Part shown: piece by piece, positions 1 to 19,355 of the stretch
Numbering within the stretch: the first letter of the stretch is position 1
How the letters are laid out: the number at the start of each line of letters is the position of its first letter
Assembly (NCBI RefSeq): GCF_026151205.1
Contig: NC_087075.1
Span: forward strand, 7,024,858-7,088,857
DNA from: Bolinopsis microptera
Lineage: Eukaryota; Ctenophora; Tentaculata; Lobata; Bolinopsidae
DNA length: 64,000 bases
Direction: 5' to 3'
The notes under the pieces: generated by a model
The model's database searches: none
The model's input: only the letters and a program-made list of their open reading frames with translations
Told to the model about the DNA's origin: nothing
Translations under genes and position numbers: made by a program

Positions 1-206
1 AACAACGCTGTTGCCTAATCTTTCTCACAAACTGAAAGTGAATCTTTATTAAATTGATATCTAATAATAATAAATACAACATTTATAAACCGCCTTATAG
101 CTAAATCATATAACTCGATATAATTTAATCCTGGAGATAAACTCCAGTGCTTTCTAAAGCGGCTCTTACATTAACTGAGCTTAGTTTAATTGAAAATTAG
201 ACATGA
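1..206. other. no gene seen (left edge)
   Basis: AT-rich sequence with no supported reading frame or RNA gene. It ends at the ATGA (203-206) that forms the left target-site copy of the element starting at 207. Confidence 0.5.
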
Positions 207-2129
207 CAGCAATAGCAGCAAATCTGGGGAAACTTGGTGGACATTGACTTTTTTCACACAATTTGAGTATGTTGACTTCAACATTATGTTGCAGCTCATT
301 GTGGTTAATCTCAATGTTGGAGTGATGTTTTTCTGGTGCACAAAACACTGCAGTACGGTTATGTTGAATAATTGTGGTTAATGGGTCATCAATGTGGCCA
401 CTATGGTGGTTAAAATACCAGTTTTAGGGTTAACCACCATTTTGAGATGTGATATTATGAACTGAGTAGTCATTATATTGAGATCATATCATGGTGCAAC
501 TATCACAAAAGTTTTCAAACCTCATGGGGGCATTTTGTGGTCCTAATGGTGGTTAAATTGAAGATGAACGGTGAGCTATAAATATTGCTCTGATTATAGA
601 TGTATAGTGGTGGTTGTTCATTTGTGCATGGATGATAATTTTTTATCACAAATGTGCAATTTAATAGTATGGTTGATTTGAGGTGGTTAATATTCGTAAA
701 AAGTGCTAAAAAGATGGTTAAAATGTCAAAATTTGTTGTTAACCACCAATCAAAACATTATTAATGATTTTAGTCAACATTTTATGGTCAACAAAGGACA
801 TTTGAAGGGTCTTGATAAAAGTTATCAAGAAATGTTGTCATAAAAGTGGTTAAAAGGGCTATATTACTTGCTAGGCTGTTGAACAAGGCATCTATTAAAG
901 TGAAAATTAACCACAATATGAACTTCAGATAATGGTTTGCTATCCAAATGAGTGTATATTTGTTTGCAAATGCATAATTGACCCCAAGTTCATGCATTAT
1001 GATCAATGTGCAGCTATGGTGGTTAAAATGTCTTGAAAATACCCTATATTTGCACTAATTAACCATTTTTAGAGCACATATTAGCTTTGTAAAGCTATAG
1101 CTGGCCATGCTACATTATCTAGATATAACTACCTGGTCATTTATATGACCAGAAACATTGCTGAGTCCTATGTTGCGTCCATCATGGTTAATAAAGGTCT
1201 AAAATTGACCAAAATCAGTGTTTTTGGTCGTTTTAACCACCATACGGCCACACATTTGGTTGCATTATCTTTAAAATCACTTATTATCCTTCAGCTATCT
1301 CTCATAATCAATTATCAAAACAAAATAAGGCACAAAAAGTTCGGAGGTTGCTGAATAATGGTTAATTTGTGATGGCTTCTGTTGACCGAAAGTCCAAAAT
1401 AAACATGTTTTAACCACATTGAGGCCACATCTAAGGTTTTATGGTATTGGGACCATAGTCAAAAGTTTTGGGCACCTGATTGGTGACCTCTGCTTTTGAA
1501 ATTATGGTGATAACTCAATGCTGTGCCATACCAGGTGGTTAAGTACGCGCTAGCGCGCGCACGCGTACAAACATGGTTTTTTTGATATACCACAGTTGGT
1601 GGTTAACTGTTCTACATCAAACCTTCACTAAAAGTATTGGGCACCATAGTGGTGACATAATATATAAAGAATTTAAGCCTAGACTAAATATGTTGGCCTA
1701 CAGATGGTTAAGTACGCGCTAGCGCGCGCACGCGTACACTATAACATAAACAAATAAACCACTCCACAGACCACATTTATTAATTTTTTTAATTTCCTTC
1801 TTCAACTATGTGTCAATGAACCATTTTTGTTCAATAATGACCATCAATATTAACTGTAGTACTTATATCTTCACTGTAGTAAGGGTTTGGGTGTTAGAGG
1901 TATAAAAAATGTCCACTAACAAATCAGTCATTTTTCGACTACTTAACCATCTAACTCAGCACCAAAATGTTCTGAGATTTTTTTCGTTGCACTATCATGA
2001 AGCTATGACATTTTTGGACCTATGTAAATAATCAGATTACTAAAATTCATAATCTTTGATTTTTAAGGGGGGGTTAAATGCTTCAAATTGGTGTATTTCA
2101 AAGTTTCCCCAGATTTGCTGCTATTGCTG
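207..2129. mobile_element. 1.9-kb DNA-transposon-like element, non-autonomous
   Basis: The ends are 29-bp inverted repeats: 207-235 begins CAGCAATAGCAGCAAATCTG, and its reverse complement lies at 2101-2129. The flanks are ATGA at 203-206 and ATGA at 2130-2133, which fits a 4-bp target duplication. No transposase-like frame is visible, so the element would depend on a partner. The interior is dense in GGTTAA-type motifs in both orientations (for example near 540, 740, 1020, 1240, 1610), which could be transposase-binding subterminal repeats. Four-base duplications are known for Chapaev/CMC-type elements, but I cannot assign the superfamily. Confidence 0.8.
1537..1737. repeat. two copies of a 32-bp GC-rich alternating motif
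   Basis: A 32-bp sequence starting GGTTAAGTACGCGCTAGCGC occurs at 1537-1568 and again at 1706-1737 in the same orientation. It is nearly self-complementary and mostly alternating purine-pyrimidine (CGCG runs), unlike the AT-rich surroundings. Such sequence can favour Z-DNA or cruciform structure. It lies inside the element at 207-2129. Confidence 0.8.
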
Positions 2130-2322
2130 ATGACAAGTTCATTTTACCTATGTAAATGCAAAATCAATCAAATGCTAGAGAAAAGAAGTATGTTTTAAGT
2201 TTGGTCTTGAAAGATGTAACTGACTCAGCTGATCTTATGTCGTATGGCAAGGTATTAAATACTTTAACTGCACAGTGACTAAAAGCTTTCTCTGTGTTTA
2301 CATAGTTAGGAGAGGGGATAGG

Positions 2323-2399
2323 GACTAGGTGGCCTAGTGATTAGAGCATCCGTCTTCTGTGCAGAAGGTTCAGGATTCGAATCCCAGTATCACCTAGTC
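2323..2399 (+). repeat. tRNA-derived sequence, probably a SINE head
   Basis: A 9-bp perfect terminal stem pairs 2323-2331 (GACTAGGTG) with 2391-2399 (CACCTAGTC). Between them are a box-A-like segment (TGGCCTAGTGATTAGAGC) and a box-B-like segment (GGATTCGAATCC) at usual tRNA positions. The middle is a near-palindrome (CTTCTGTGCAGAAG) that does not leave a normal 7-base anticodon loop, so a working tRNA is unlikely. A tRNA-derived SINE promoter head is the better reading. Confidence 0.55.
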
Positions 2400-2869
2400 T
2401 AGGGATTAGCTAAGGATCCATTGGATCAATACAATCTCCTCGGTCGATTCAGCTGAACGATAGGAAACTTAAATGAGGGTTAAATGAGAAGGGGTACCTA
2501 CCTATTGAGCCTATTGAGAGGTTTAGAAATAGGCATCTTCACGGCCATCACACAATCTGCAGACCACCTCCTTGACTGCACCAGTCTATTATCGAGTTAG
2601 AGTTTTCTGCACTGTATCCAGGAGTAGGGGGCTTATCTGGAAGGGTGTCTAGGAAGTTTCCAAGAGATGTCTTGAAGCTTGCCAAAGTCTTTTTCAAGAG
2701 TATTGACAATTTTGGGAAGAAAATTCCGGAGTCTTCCAGCTCTCACTGCGAATGAGTGGTTGTAGGTGGAGCGTGCAGCGGCTGATGCTTTTTTGTGAGA
2801 GAAGGGAGTATAACTTTAACTCTCAGGTATTTAACTACCTGTTAAAAGTTCTAGGATACCCCTTCAGTG
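2400..2869. other. possible SINE body or LINE 5' junction
   Basis: Higher-GC unique-looking sequence between the tRNA-like head and the LINE reading frame. There is no protein pattern I recognise. It could be the SINE body or sequence into which the LINE fragment inserted. Confidence 0.3.
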
Positions 2870-3707
2870 CATACTGTCAAAATGCTGCTACATTCACTTT
2901 AGACCTAAGTCACGTACTGAAGCAAACGTTGAAGAAGAATTCATAATGAATATAGACAACTACCCCATCAAAAGAGTAACGTCAGCTAGATTTTTAGGAG
3001 TCGTCATTGACGAAAATCTAACATGGGAAGAACATATAATAGCCCTAAAACGAAAGCTTAACCATGCCACCTCAACTCTGTGTCGTCTACGCTGCTCCCT
3101 CCCAGAATTTCTCCACAGACAGTTATACTACACTCTTTTTGAATCCCATCTGTCGTACTGCATATCAGCATGGGGTGGGGCAGCTAAAAATCGTATAAGC
3201 TCAATATTCACTGCACAGAAGTACTGTCTGAGGGTCTTGTTTGGTGATAGAGCAGCCTACCTGGATAAATTCAAAACGTGTGTTCGAACCAGACCATTTA
3301 CTGACCAGAAACTTGATAGTAAATTTTATAAAAAGGAGCACACTAAACCTCTGTTTAAAAACAACGAGATACTCACTGTACAAAATCTTTATACTTACCA
3401 TAGCTACATAGAATTATTCAAGATCATGAAGTTTTCTACTCCTATGTCTATGTACGAAGAGTATTCTCGTTCTTCCAGGAAACCAATGCTTATTATCAAT
3501 AAACCGGATCCCCCAGACAACCATAACACGAGGTCAACGAAAATATGGAATATAATAACCCCTAACCTTAAAATCTTTGATTGTTCTGTTAGTATTTCTT
3601 GCCTGAAATCCAAACTGAAATCTTCACTACTTTCCAACCAGCATTGTCATGCCGTGTATGACTGGACAAATAAAGACTTTGATATTTGTAACCTTAAATT
3701 TTCGTAG
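2870..3707 (+). mobile_element. 5'-truncated LINE, C-terminal end of reverse transcriptase
   Basis: The open frame to the stop at 3705-3707 encodes the C-terminal third of a non-LTR retrotransposon polyprotein. It shows the typical run from a CCYIHFRPK-like segment (about 2886) through ARFLGVVIDENLTWEEHI and SHLSYCISAWG to a C-terminal HNTRS-type motif. The frame stays open upstream of the first ATG at 2946, so 2946 is not a real start. The RT catalytic core (YADD) and the endonuclease are missing, so this copy is dead. An AATAAA at about 3856 may mark its 3' end. The clade could be Jockey, CR1 or RTE-like; I cannot decide. Confidence 0.8.
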
Positions 3708-4297
3708 GCTCCTGCAGGGATTCCACCTGACCTCCAAAATTTCATGACAAAATCGACTTACTCTGCCAGCGTATTCCTCTGTCAAGTTAAATGTGATGTG
3801 TGAGTGAGTAAGTGTAGTGTAAAGAGATCCTATTTTTGTATCCAATTTGAATTCTAATAAAGACCCTAAGCATTATGATCAAATTTTTAGTACAATAGTT
3901 ATATCAGGGTTGACTTCTATGATTAATATTATAACCCAATATTCATTTCTTTTTCTCCCTTAAATTTAAACCCCCACTTAGACATTTAGCCATGATTTAG
4001 TATTGAACACCCAAAATACTTACCGTCCTTAATAATCGTAAAGACCATTTGTTACAAAATAGCTGCTAGAATAATGCATGCCAAATATTCCCTCTTACAC
4101 CCACAAATTATAATGCCTTCCTATCAACGCCTCTAATTTGGTCACTAATCAACCAGACTAGCGTTCTGGTGTGTACAAAATTCAATACAATTTTTGATGA
4201 CAAAAACATTGCTGCTATTCACATATTTGTAGCTGCTTAATATATATAACTTTTTTTAATAATTGAGTTTAACCGATTTTCACAAAATTGACTATAC
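3708..4297. other. LINE 3' UTR, then no gene
   Basis: Sequence to about 3870 looks like the LINE 3' untranslated end, with an AATAAA signal near 3856. The rest is AT-rich with no supported feature. Confidence 0.4.
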
Positions 4298-5565
4298 AAC
4301 ATTGAGGTTAATAAAATTGAGGTTAATATTTTATTACACTCCATAATTTTTTGTTATTTCGGTCAGCAAATGTTAACTCTAAATTTTAGGTTCATAATTA
4401 TCAGAAAAAGTAATTTCCAAACGTGATTAAATGAGGTTAACCTCTTTTTTAGATATAGCAAAATAGATCAAATGATAGAGCTATTATTTTTATCGTTAGT
4501 TTACGGTATTCATATTTCTAAATTTTTTTATTTTATTTGAAAATTCAATTAATCATTATATATATATAAATCAAGCGTTACATTTCAGCCATGCAAAATT
4601 ACAATGACATATTTTGATATACTAAATGATAAATGGTACTGCAATATAAGTTGCTTAATGTTTGGCCGGATGACAACTAACGGAAAAATAAACTTGATTA
4701 TATAATAATTAATTCGGCTGAACCAACACATAGCAAGAGCCACATTAACGTTGGGGCCGATGACGTGTTGATTGACTTTCTTTTATCTTGGGAAAATGAA
4801 AAAATGAGGTTAACCATCACATTTTGGTACCGTAGGGAATATACATACGATTCTTACTTATGTAATACATACCACAATATCGCAGTGAGGTATCTATTGG
4901 TATCACAATGCCTACAACTATAATCACGTGACAAAGGTGATTTGAACTGACCATATTTTAGTAGAAGATTTTATCCGTAAATGGCTAAAAAATGAGGTTA
5001 ACCTTTAATTTTTTGAATATCTGACCAGTCAAATACATGTTAACCTCAAAAAATTAATCGTTACACTGTGGAAATGTTTTACTACGTATATAATAACATA
5101 TTAATAAACCAATCCCAGTGTTATATGGTCTAAAGCGAGGTTAACAACCAATTTTTTACTACTTTTAAGCAGTAAGTGTTTACAGGAAGTCTTAGTTAAC
5201 CTCATTTTCTACAATACAAGGACATTAACTACTGAAAGTGGCTAAAATCATTAAGGGGGTGGCTAGGTCTGATCAAGCAAACGTTGTTAAGTGTATAGAA
5301 AGTCCTAACTAACGAACTGCGATACATTCCAGTGAATATTCAAAATTTTGAAAACACTAAATTGCATCTATCTCAAAACACATTTTGTGACTTTCAGTTC
5401 CTTAGTTGAGAAAACCAGCCACCCCCTGATATTGAGATTTGGTACAGTGGTTCCTTGGACAAGTATCTAGATATTAGGTGCAGCGATTTTTTTTATTCGA
5501 CTCGTTTCTCGATTTATGAGGTTAACCAATTAAATTTTCCGAATTTTTGACATGGTTAACCTCAT
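4298..5565. repeat. cluster of GAGGTTAACC motifs in both orientations
   Basis: Around ten copies of GAGGTTAA or its complement occur at about 4303, 4316, 4432 (the full palindrome GAGGTTAACCTC), 4804, 4993, 5038, 5136, 5193, 5518 and 5553. They are scattered rather than tandem, like subterminal repeats of a DNA transposon. The core GGTTAA is shared with the element at 207-2129, so this may be a relative or a diverged copy. A further small inverted pair (GGGGGTGGCT near 5254 and AGCCACCCCC near 5419) lies within it. No transposase frame is visible. Confidence 0.5.
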
Positions 5566-5604
5566 AATGCGAGAACCGAGTCAAATAAAAAAAATCGCTG
5601 CACC
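5477..5604. repeat. long hairpin ending in GGTGCAGCGA
   Basis: The arms run from GGTGCAGCGATTTTTTTTAT at 5477 to its complement ending at 5604 (ATCGCTGCACC), with small mismatches. They include inverted GAGGTTAACC copies at 5518 and 5553. The loop is about 25 bases. It may be a short foldback element or fused transposon ends. Confidence 0.75.
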
Positions 5605-6987
5605 ATATATAAGGATATCTGGCCTTAACTATCTATTAACTACTATTAACTATCCTCTCCAAAAAACTTTGTTCAACGCTAAGTTTCTTAAATATGAAAG
5701 ATCACTTACGTAAATTATTTAAGAAAATATTATGGTCACTTAAATCACACTTAATCAACAGAAACAGGTTAGTTTGCGGTCGTCCAACTCGCCCTGGGTA
5801 CTGCAGAGTGTTAATAGCAAATGCAAGTGAGCTATTATAAGATGGACCACGCAAAACATGACCCAACATTCATCGATTTCTGTCCACTCTTGCTGATAAT
5901 GATTCTACATTACAGCGTTTATAAGTTATCGTTAGAAATAATGTTAGGGTACTAACGATAATTTGTTATAAAAAAATAAAAATTATAATGATAACGCAAA
6001 TGGAGATAGCCTGTGCGAATGAGGAAAAATTCTCACATCAATAATGATGTGAAAACAAGAAGGTATGAGCAGCTTGGAGCACACTCATTGCACTGAGGGG
6101 AATCAGAGGAAGATCAACAGCTCTGTATCCCGGACTGCAAAACATATCCTTCTACCTCTTCCATGACTCCGAACCCACCACTTCGGCGGTATTTGATGCA
6201 CCTTTTACAAGCAAGAGCTTCTTTGGTCTACTTGCTGTGAGCTGTCTCAGCTACATGGGTCAGGGGTTCCCCCTTTAACCAATTTTTAGATGAGAAGCTT
6301 GTCCATATAATCGGAGAATGAAGAATTTCTTATGTAAATATAGAAAAAGAAAGTCTGCCAAAAGGCATAGTAGTAAAAGTTGCACGGAGAGCATCTTATA
6401 CAATATACATATTTGTCTAAATATATATTATATATGATATATCATATATACTCCTGTCCTAGTCCTGGGATTGTGTATTATGACCTGTTAATAACATCCT
6501 GAAATATATCCACACTATATAATATTTCTACTATTTACCACTGATCTACATTCTACAGCTAATATTATGGAAACTTACAATTTTTGTATTGTGTACATAT
6601 AGCTTGATCATAATTACAGTTCAGCAATTATTGTCAGCTTTTGCTATCATTTACTGTAAATTTTCAGAGCTTTTCTTACTTAAACATTGATTTATTTTTA
6701 GACACTATACCTAGTTAAAAAGTTAAGGAACAAGATTTTAAGTTGACAATAACTATTTAAATTAACTAGTTTTCATATGTAATTTTTGTAAAAACTTATT
6801 TCAAACATCATAGTAGTTACTAGTTAACATCCTACCAATTGTCATAAGATTGAAGATTTCAAAGTTTTAAAACTTAAAATATACATAAAAATTCTAATTC
6901 TTCTTCAAGTTACTAGCACACAGTGAACTCGATATAACGCTAATAGGACAGTAACAGTAAATATATAATAAATGACAAAGTTGAAGT
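5605..6987. other. no gene seen
   Basis: AT-rich sequence with a somewhat higher-GC patch at about 6060-6260 and a palindromic (AT)n stretch near 6418-6450. No protein or RNA gene is supported. The last part is likely the 3' UTR of the minus-strand CD225 gene. Confidence 0.4.
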
Positions 6988-8133
6988 TCAAACTGAATCA
7001 GCAGAAATTAACATTATTCTGAGTATAGTGACCCACATAATAATGATAAGTCCCATTATAATTGCTACCACAGCCAAGTGCGCTGCTTTGGACCCGTGTG
7101 CATCAGCCAAAGAGAGTAGTCCAGCCTGGAATAAATAAATGTTAGGATTATAAATTCAATATATTATACTATATACTTATGTTTCTTGTTTTATATCATA
7201 GCTACAGAAGTACAGTGTGTTTGAGAAAGTTTTGAGGGTATGATCTCCGTGCCGAAGGTGGTTGCTTTATATGTCTATGAAAATTTTTCCAAAATCTGGC
7301 CCATAAAATCCTCCCCTCAGTAAGTGCAAATTATTAAGAAAATACAGATATATAAAATAAAAATTTGGATATTAGAATTAGATACTCAGATACTGGCATG
7401 AACTAACTGAATCCTTACCTCCTTGTAATAATGGGCCTGCACAGAATGACTAATTGCAAACATTCCCACCACAAAACAGAAGAAAGTGGAGCAAATAGCG
7501 AGACAGATGTTGGTTGATGGTTCTGTATATGTCTTAGCCTCTGATTGATCATAATCATACTCTTGCAGGATTATTTTACTGTTATTTGTTCCAGTTCCTG
7601 TGGTTGTTACTGAACTTTCGTTGACAAGACCATGCTTTTCCTTTGGGTTGTAAAGAAGAGAAGTATGTTCAGATTCTTCTTCAAACAACGGTGTTCCTGG
7701 AAGTAAATGGTAGTGTAACATTGTGCATAAATGAGTAACTGGAGGGCATACAAGTTTTGAAAAGATGATACTTTTATAATGTTAGCTATGTTAGCTTTGT
7801 AAAAAGAACAGCCGATTAGACTTAGACACAGTTTACTGTTGTAATTGAGATACCATGTGGGGAGTGACAACCAACTAATCAAGAAATAGCTTTTTAATTC
7901 CAATTCTAACTATAATTATAATTAATACCTTGCGCTGAAGCTGATACAACGATGTAGCTAGATATTTAACAGTGGTTGAATTATAATCAAGAAACATAAT
8001 GCACGGATAATAACTAAAACAGCAATCCTTCACCTTTGTTCCTTGGTATTTTGGGGAGTGGCAGTTCATCATCAGAAGGGTCCTTTTCAAATTCAAAGGA
8101 GGAAAGTATCTTGGTCTTGTCTTTAGACGTCAT
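6988..8133 (-). CDS. CD225/dispanin-type two-pass membrane protein
   Basis: I join three exons: 8133-8034, 7696-7419 and 7125-6988, all with GT-AG ends and matching phases (1, then 0), giving 171 aa. The start ATG at 8133 gives MTSKDKTKILSS. Residues 1-95 are polar and acidic, without a signal peptide. Residue 96 on matches the CD225 pattern: an N-x-x-L-A-I first segment with cysteines and a G-x-x-A-I-x-x-S-x-x-V exit (97-118), a loop with A-D-A-x-x-S-x-x-A, and a second hydrophobic helix (about 141-163). CD225 proteins (IFITM, PRRT and SynDIG groups) sit in plasma or endosomal membranes with cytosolic N-termini and affect membrane fusion or receptor clustering. Which subgroup this belongs to is unclear. 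The C-terminal tail is very short. Confidence 0.8.
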
Positions 8134-8526
8134 ACTGTCTCATACTCATCACTGTCAACTGATTATTATATAATATCCGATACCTACAATTCTCCTCTTT
8201 AGGAGAAGTAGAATATTACAGTTAGACACAGAACATGCAGTAGAAACTATATTTCTAACACTGTAACGGATATATACTATACATAGCAATATCTGTAATG
8301 CAACCAAGCAAAGCATTTCCCGAGCGAAGCAGGGACAGCAAACCAATACAGATTAGCGATGTGTAACTCAGGAAAGTAATTATAACCGAACATAGTTGAG
8401 GAGAGGGCTAATGCTGGACTAGGAGTACGATATAATAGAAGGAAATAAGGCACGGGAAGCCTAAGCCCACTCGGACTCATTATCTGCAATCAAATGATTA
8501 CCAGAACTTATTAATATATACATACA

Positions 8527-8566
<40 letters not shown>

Positions 8567-9358
8567 ATCGGTCTAGTTTAAGCAGGCTTTGTACTTGTTG
8601 ATACAGTAAAAAATATTCATGTTCTGGTAGTAAATATGCTTCTTAATTGGGATTAAATTACTCAGTTAGCAGCGGCTCTTGTTCAAGTTACAGTTCAATA
8701 GAAACAGGTGTATAACTATAAAGGTTATGTTTAATGAGTTACCTATGATGTTACCACCTGCTAGTTAATGACATTCTGCTCGCAACTAAGTGGTCATTAT
8801 ACCTAATACGGGCTCAAGATAATACATATTGTACTTACCACCGTGCAATTAGGTTCTACATTGTTGTACTTATTAGCTTGCAATTAGGTTCAGAAGTGTT
8901 CATCTAAAATTGTTGTTATGTCCGTTTTATGATATCAGTGTTGTTTGAAATTGAAGCGACTGCAGCAAATCAACGAAAAGATTCAAAAGGTATAGGAAAA
9001 GCTAAGTTCTCAGAGAAGTAGGATCAGTGCAGTATGAATGAAAGATGAGGTGTGAGTAAAGTCTCCACCTACTCAACCTTCCAGGGTTGCACTTTATACA
9101 TTGTTTGTGACTTTTTGCTCTACATTCTAAATGCTTTGCAATTAGTTAAATGATGATGATCTCCCTTTTTGTTTTGCATGATTTTATGGTATTTTATGCT
9201 TCTACTTTTGAAATAACCACATAATTTCCCTTAGCCTCGGTTATATGAGAATGACTGAGTCTTCTAAACTATTTCTGTATCATCGAGGACAAGTACATTA
9301 CCCTCATTTAAACTAAGAGGGGTGTTAAAGCCACTGTGAATCATTAGAGGAGTGGATA
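8134..9358. other. intergenic, with a (GT)n microsatellite
   Basis: This divergent region lies between the minus-strand CD225 gene and the plus-strand BTB gene and should carry both promoters. A (GT)n run lies at 8529-8564. I see no convincing TATA box or other element. Confidence 0.4.
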
Positions 9359-11373
9359 ATGAAAGTGAAACAAGTTGCCGTTCCCATGGACTTTGGGGTG
9401 AAAAACTTGGCTATTTCCAAACATATCAATGTGGCATTGCTTGCGGCTAATGGACGATCTGTCAAAGCAAATTCCCAAATTCTGGCATATAATAGCAGAG
9501 TTTTTGAGACTAAGTTCAAGGAAGACGAACTTTGTGAAACAATTGACCTTACAGAGTTTACCAGGCATGTAGTGGACACATTTGTGAAGACACTTTATTC
9601 AGGAAAGCTTGATTTTGTGAGTCTTCCTTTCATGAGAGAAATGTGGCAACTTGCCGACAATTTCAATGTAAAGTGGCTTCTCAAGCAATTGGATTCACAT
9701 CTCATATATTTAATAGAAGAAAGAATGAGCAATAAACCAACTTTTGCAAATATGAAATATATCTTTGAAGAAGCCAACTATTTCAAGACAAACAAAAGAC
9801 GACACGAGTACATGGCAATGGCCACACACAAGCTCAACAGTTTGTACAACACTAAGACAGTGAAACAAAAATTTTTCAAGCGTTACATATATGCATTTCT
9901 AACAATGACACTGTCATTCTTAGTACAAACCAGATTAATCTTCTGGTTGATTTTGCAGGAGAAAACGTAGATCTTTTGTTAAAGTTCGTCCTTAAAAAGG
10001 TCAAAAGGGACAAGTATACCTCACTGGACATGGGGTCAAGACACCTCCTGGGAAGTATTGATCTAGCACAGTGTCTGAAATTGGACATGGATAGCTATCT
10101 TGATGTCTTCGTCAACAAGGATAAGTACCGGAATTTGACACCTGACCAAGTTAATGAGCTCAGACGACTTGAAGAAAACTCAACCACTAAAGTCTTTCGT
10201 GTTAGACCTGATCTTAGAGAAGTTTTCATTAACAAGAAAAGGAGGCTTACTCCATTACCAGTACCTGTGGGTAATTATATTAACACCTTTCCGGCAACCA
10301 GCTCTACCCGCACACGAGATTACTGTGAGCGTATCTTCTCAATTTATAATTCAAGGATAGTACGAAAGAGACCAGCTTCAGGCATTAACATAAGAGTTAA
10401 CGTTCAAAGACCAAGGCTAGATTTGCATTATTACTCAGATAACTCGGATGATTCAGATGATAACGCTTCCTTGCAACTGTTAGAAGATACTGATAAAATA
10501 CCTAACATTGTTTTCTCCTACCCAGACAAGTTGAAAACATTCCAGACTGCAAATAGGAACTCATCCGGCATCTTCAGGTCCCATTCTTCATACACGCTCC
10601 ATGATGTTTTGAGATTCTTCATGACGTCTGACTTCTCGTTTAGAAATATGTACATGTTCGTCGAGTATATCTTCATCATAAAGGCTGTGGGCTTTTCAGA
10701 GTCCTCCGTGTCTAATGTGGAAATGGTCCAAGTTGTTAACAACATTCTGAATATCAAAGAGCGACATGGCTGGAAAAAAATATCACTGGAATTTGTAAAA
10801 GACATCCTGACAAAGTTGATGGCAGGTCCAATGAAGAATTTATTGACGTTGATTTCTGAAAATGACGATCTGATCTCAACACAAAATGCTGTGGAAATTA
10901 TTTCTTGGAGAGGTGCCAGGTCCACACTCAGAACTCGCAAATACAACGAATATGATACCGTTAGAATGGGGGAGTTAATCATGGGAGGCATAAAGAAATA
11001 CAAGTTTTTCTGGAAGCATCCTGCTACAGCTACAGGAGACTGTCTTGAACCTGGTCGGTGTGGTTTTGTTCTGTGTGTTGTCCCTATCTCCAAAACCTTC
11101 GAAATACGTCTATCAACAAGACCAGAAGACTATTCTGCGGACATCCATTGCCATCCTGAGCTGCTGAACTCTGATGACATGCATTTTGTGCTCAGGCGGG
11201 ATTTCAGCACAAAAGGAAAATCTGTGATGGATTCAGCAAGAAGTTATACGCGTCATGTCACCTGGCAGAGAAGACCAATATTTTGTAAGAATCATGTGGT
11301 GTGGTGTAATGAAAGCATACCTGATAATGCTTATATTGCGTTCATTGTGTACTACAGCTTTGGGTCTAACTGA
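9359..11373 (+). CDS. BTB-BACK domain protein with a frame break
   Basis: The ATG at 9359 opens a frame with a BTB/POZ domain at about residues 18-117: an N-V-A-L-L core, then A-N-S-Q-I-L-A-Y-N-S-R-V-F, L-Y-S-G-K-L and L-A-D-N-F-N-V-K-W-L. That frame stops at 9970. The protein clearly continues in the -1 frame, whose last upstream stop is at about 9851. That second frame reads through a BACK-like segment (I-L-S-T-N-Q-I-N-L-L-V-D-F) to the stop at 11371-11373. The switch must lie between about 9852 and 9960, near the run AAACAAAAATTTTTC. An indel, a sequence error or a small intron could explain it. There is no canonical slippery heptamer in the right phase. No Kelch repeats are seen; the C-terminal half is unfamiliar. 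BTB-BACK proteins usually recruit substrates to cullin-3 ubiquitin ligases. Confidence 0.75.
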
Positions 11374-11493
11374 AGCAAGGTCAGCAATTTTATGGTATAC
11401 TGCAAAACCAAACACTGTTTATTAAAATACTGTTTGGTTTAAAATAAACACTTAGCAGTCTACAAATTAGCATGAAATGTTTTTTTAAAGCTG

Positions 11494-11762
11494 GGCTGAT
11501 TGAGATTACTATTGAAAAATTTTCCTAAACTGAGGAAAGAGTTAAATATTGTATTTTTCTGTGTTCATCTAACCATGTATCTTTATGCTTTTTAGGTTTT
11601 TATCCAATATGTCGTATTTTAATTTCTGGGCAGATTGAGATTACTATTGACGAATTCTCCCAAGCTGAGAAAGTCAAATATTGTATTTTTCTATGTTTAT
11701 CTTAACCATTTATCTCTATGCTTTTTAGGTTTTTATCCAATATGTCGTATTTTAATTTTTGG
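11494..11762. repeat. tandem duplication, unit about 134 bp
   Basis: Two adjacent diverged copies each run from GGGC(T/A)GATTGAGATTACTA to ATCCAATATGTCGTATTTTA (about 11494-11628 and 11629-11762). They follow the BTB gene stop and may lie in its 3' UTR. No coding role is visible. Confidence 0.75.
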
Positions 11763-12157
11763 TTGCAATAGTACAATCATTTTGAATATTTTTAGTACCG
11801 CAGTTGATGTGGTGTTTTGAACTGTTAATTGGTATCCGATTACGTTATGCGAATAATTGTATGATTATATTGTATAAAAATGCATACAAAATTCGAATTA
11901 ATTGTTAAAGCTGATTTTCAATATTACAGAATGATTCTTTATGACTTTTTTTTCTTCTAATGTTTATAAAAAATTATACCTTGTTTCATTTGCATTGATT
12001 CATTCTCCTGGAGGATAGGAAATTTCTTTGTATTATATGTTACATTCCTGACTCAATATTATTGTATTAGTTTAAAAATCAAAGTATATAATATATAATA
12101 ATTATTCTTAATATAGATGAGATAGACCTGCAAGCAAGAAGACGGACAATAAATACA

Positions 12158-19355
<7,198 letters not shown>

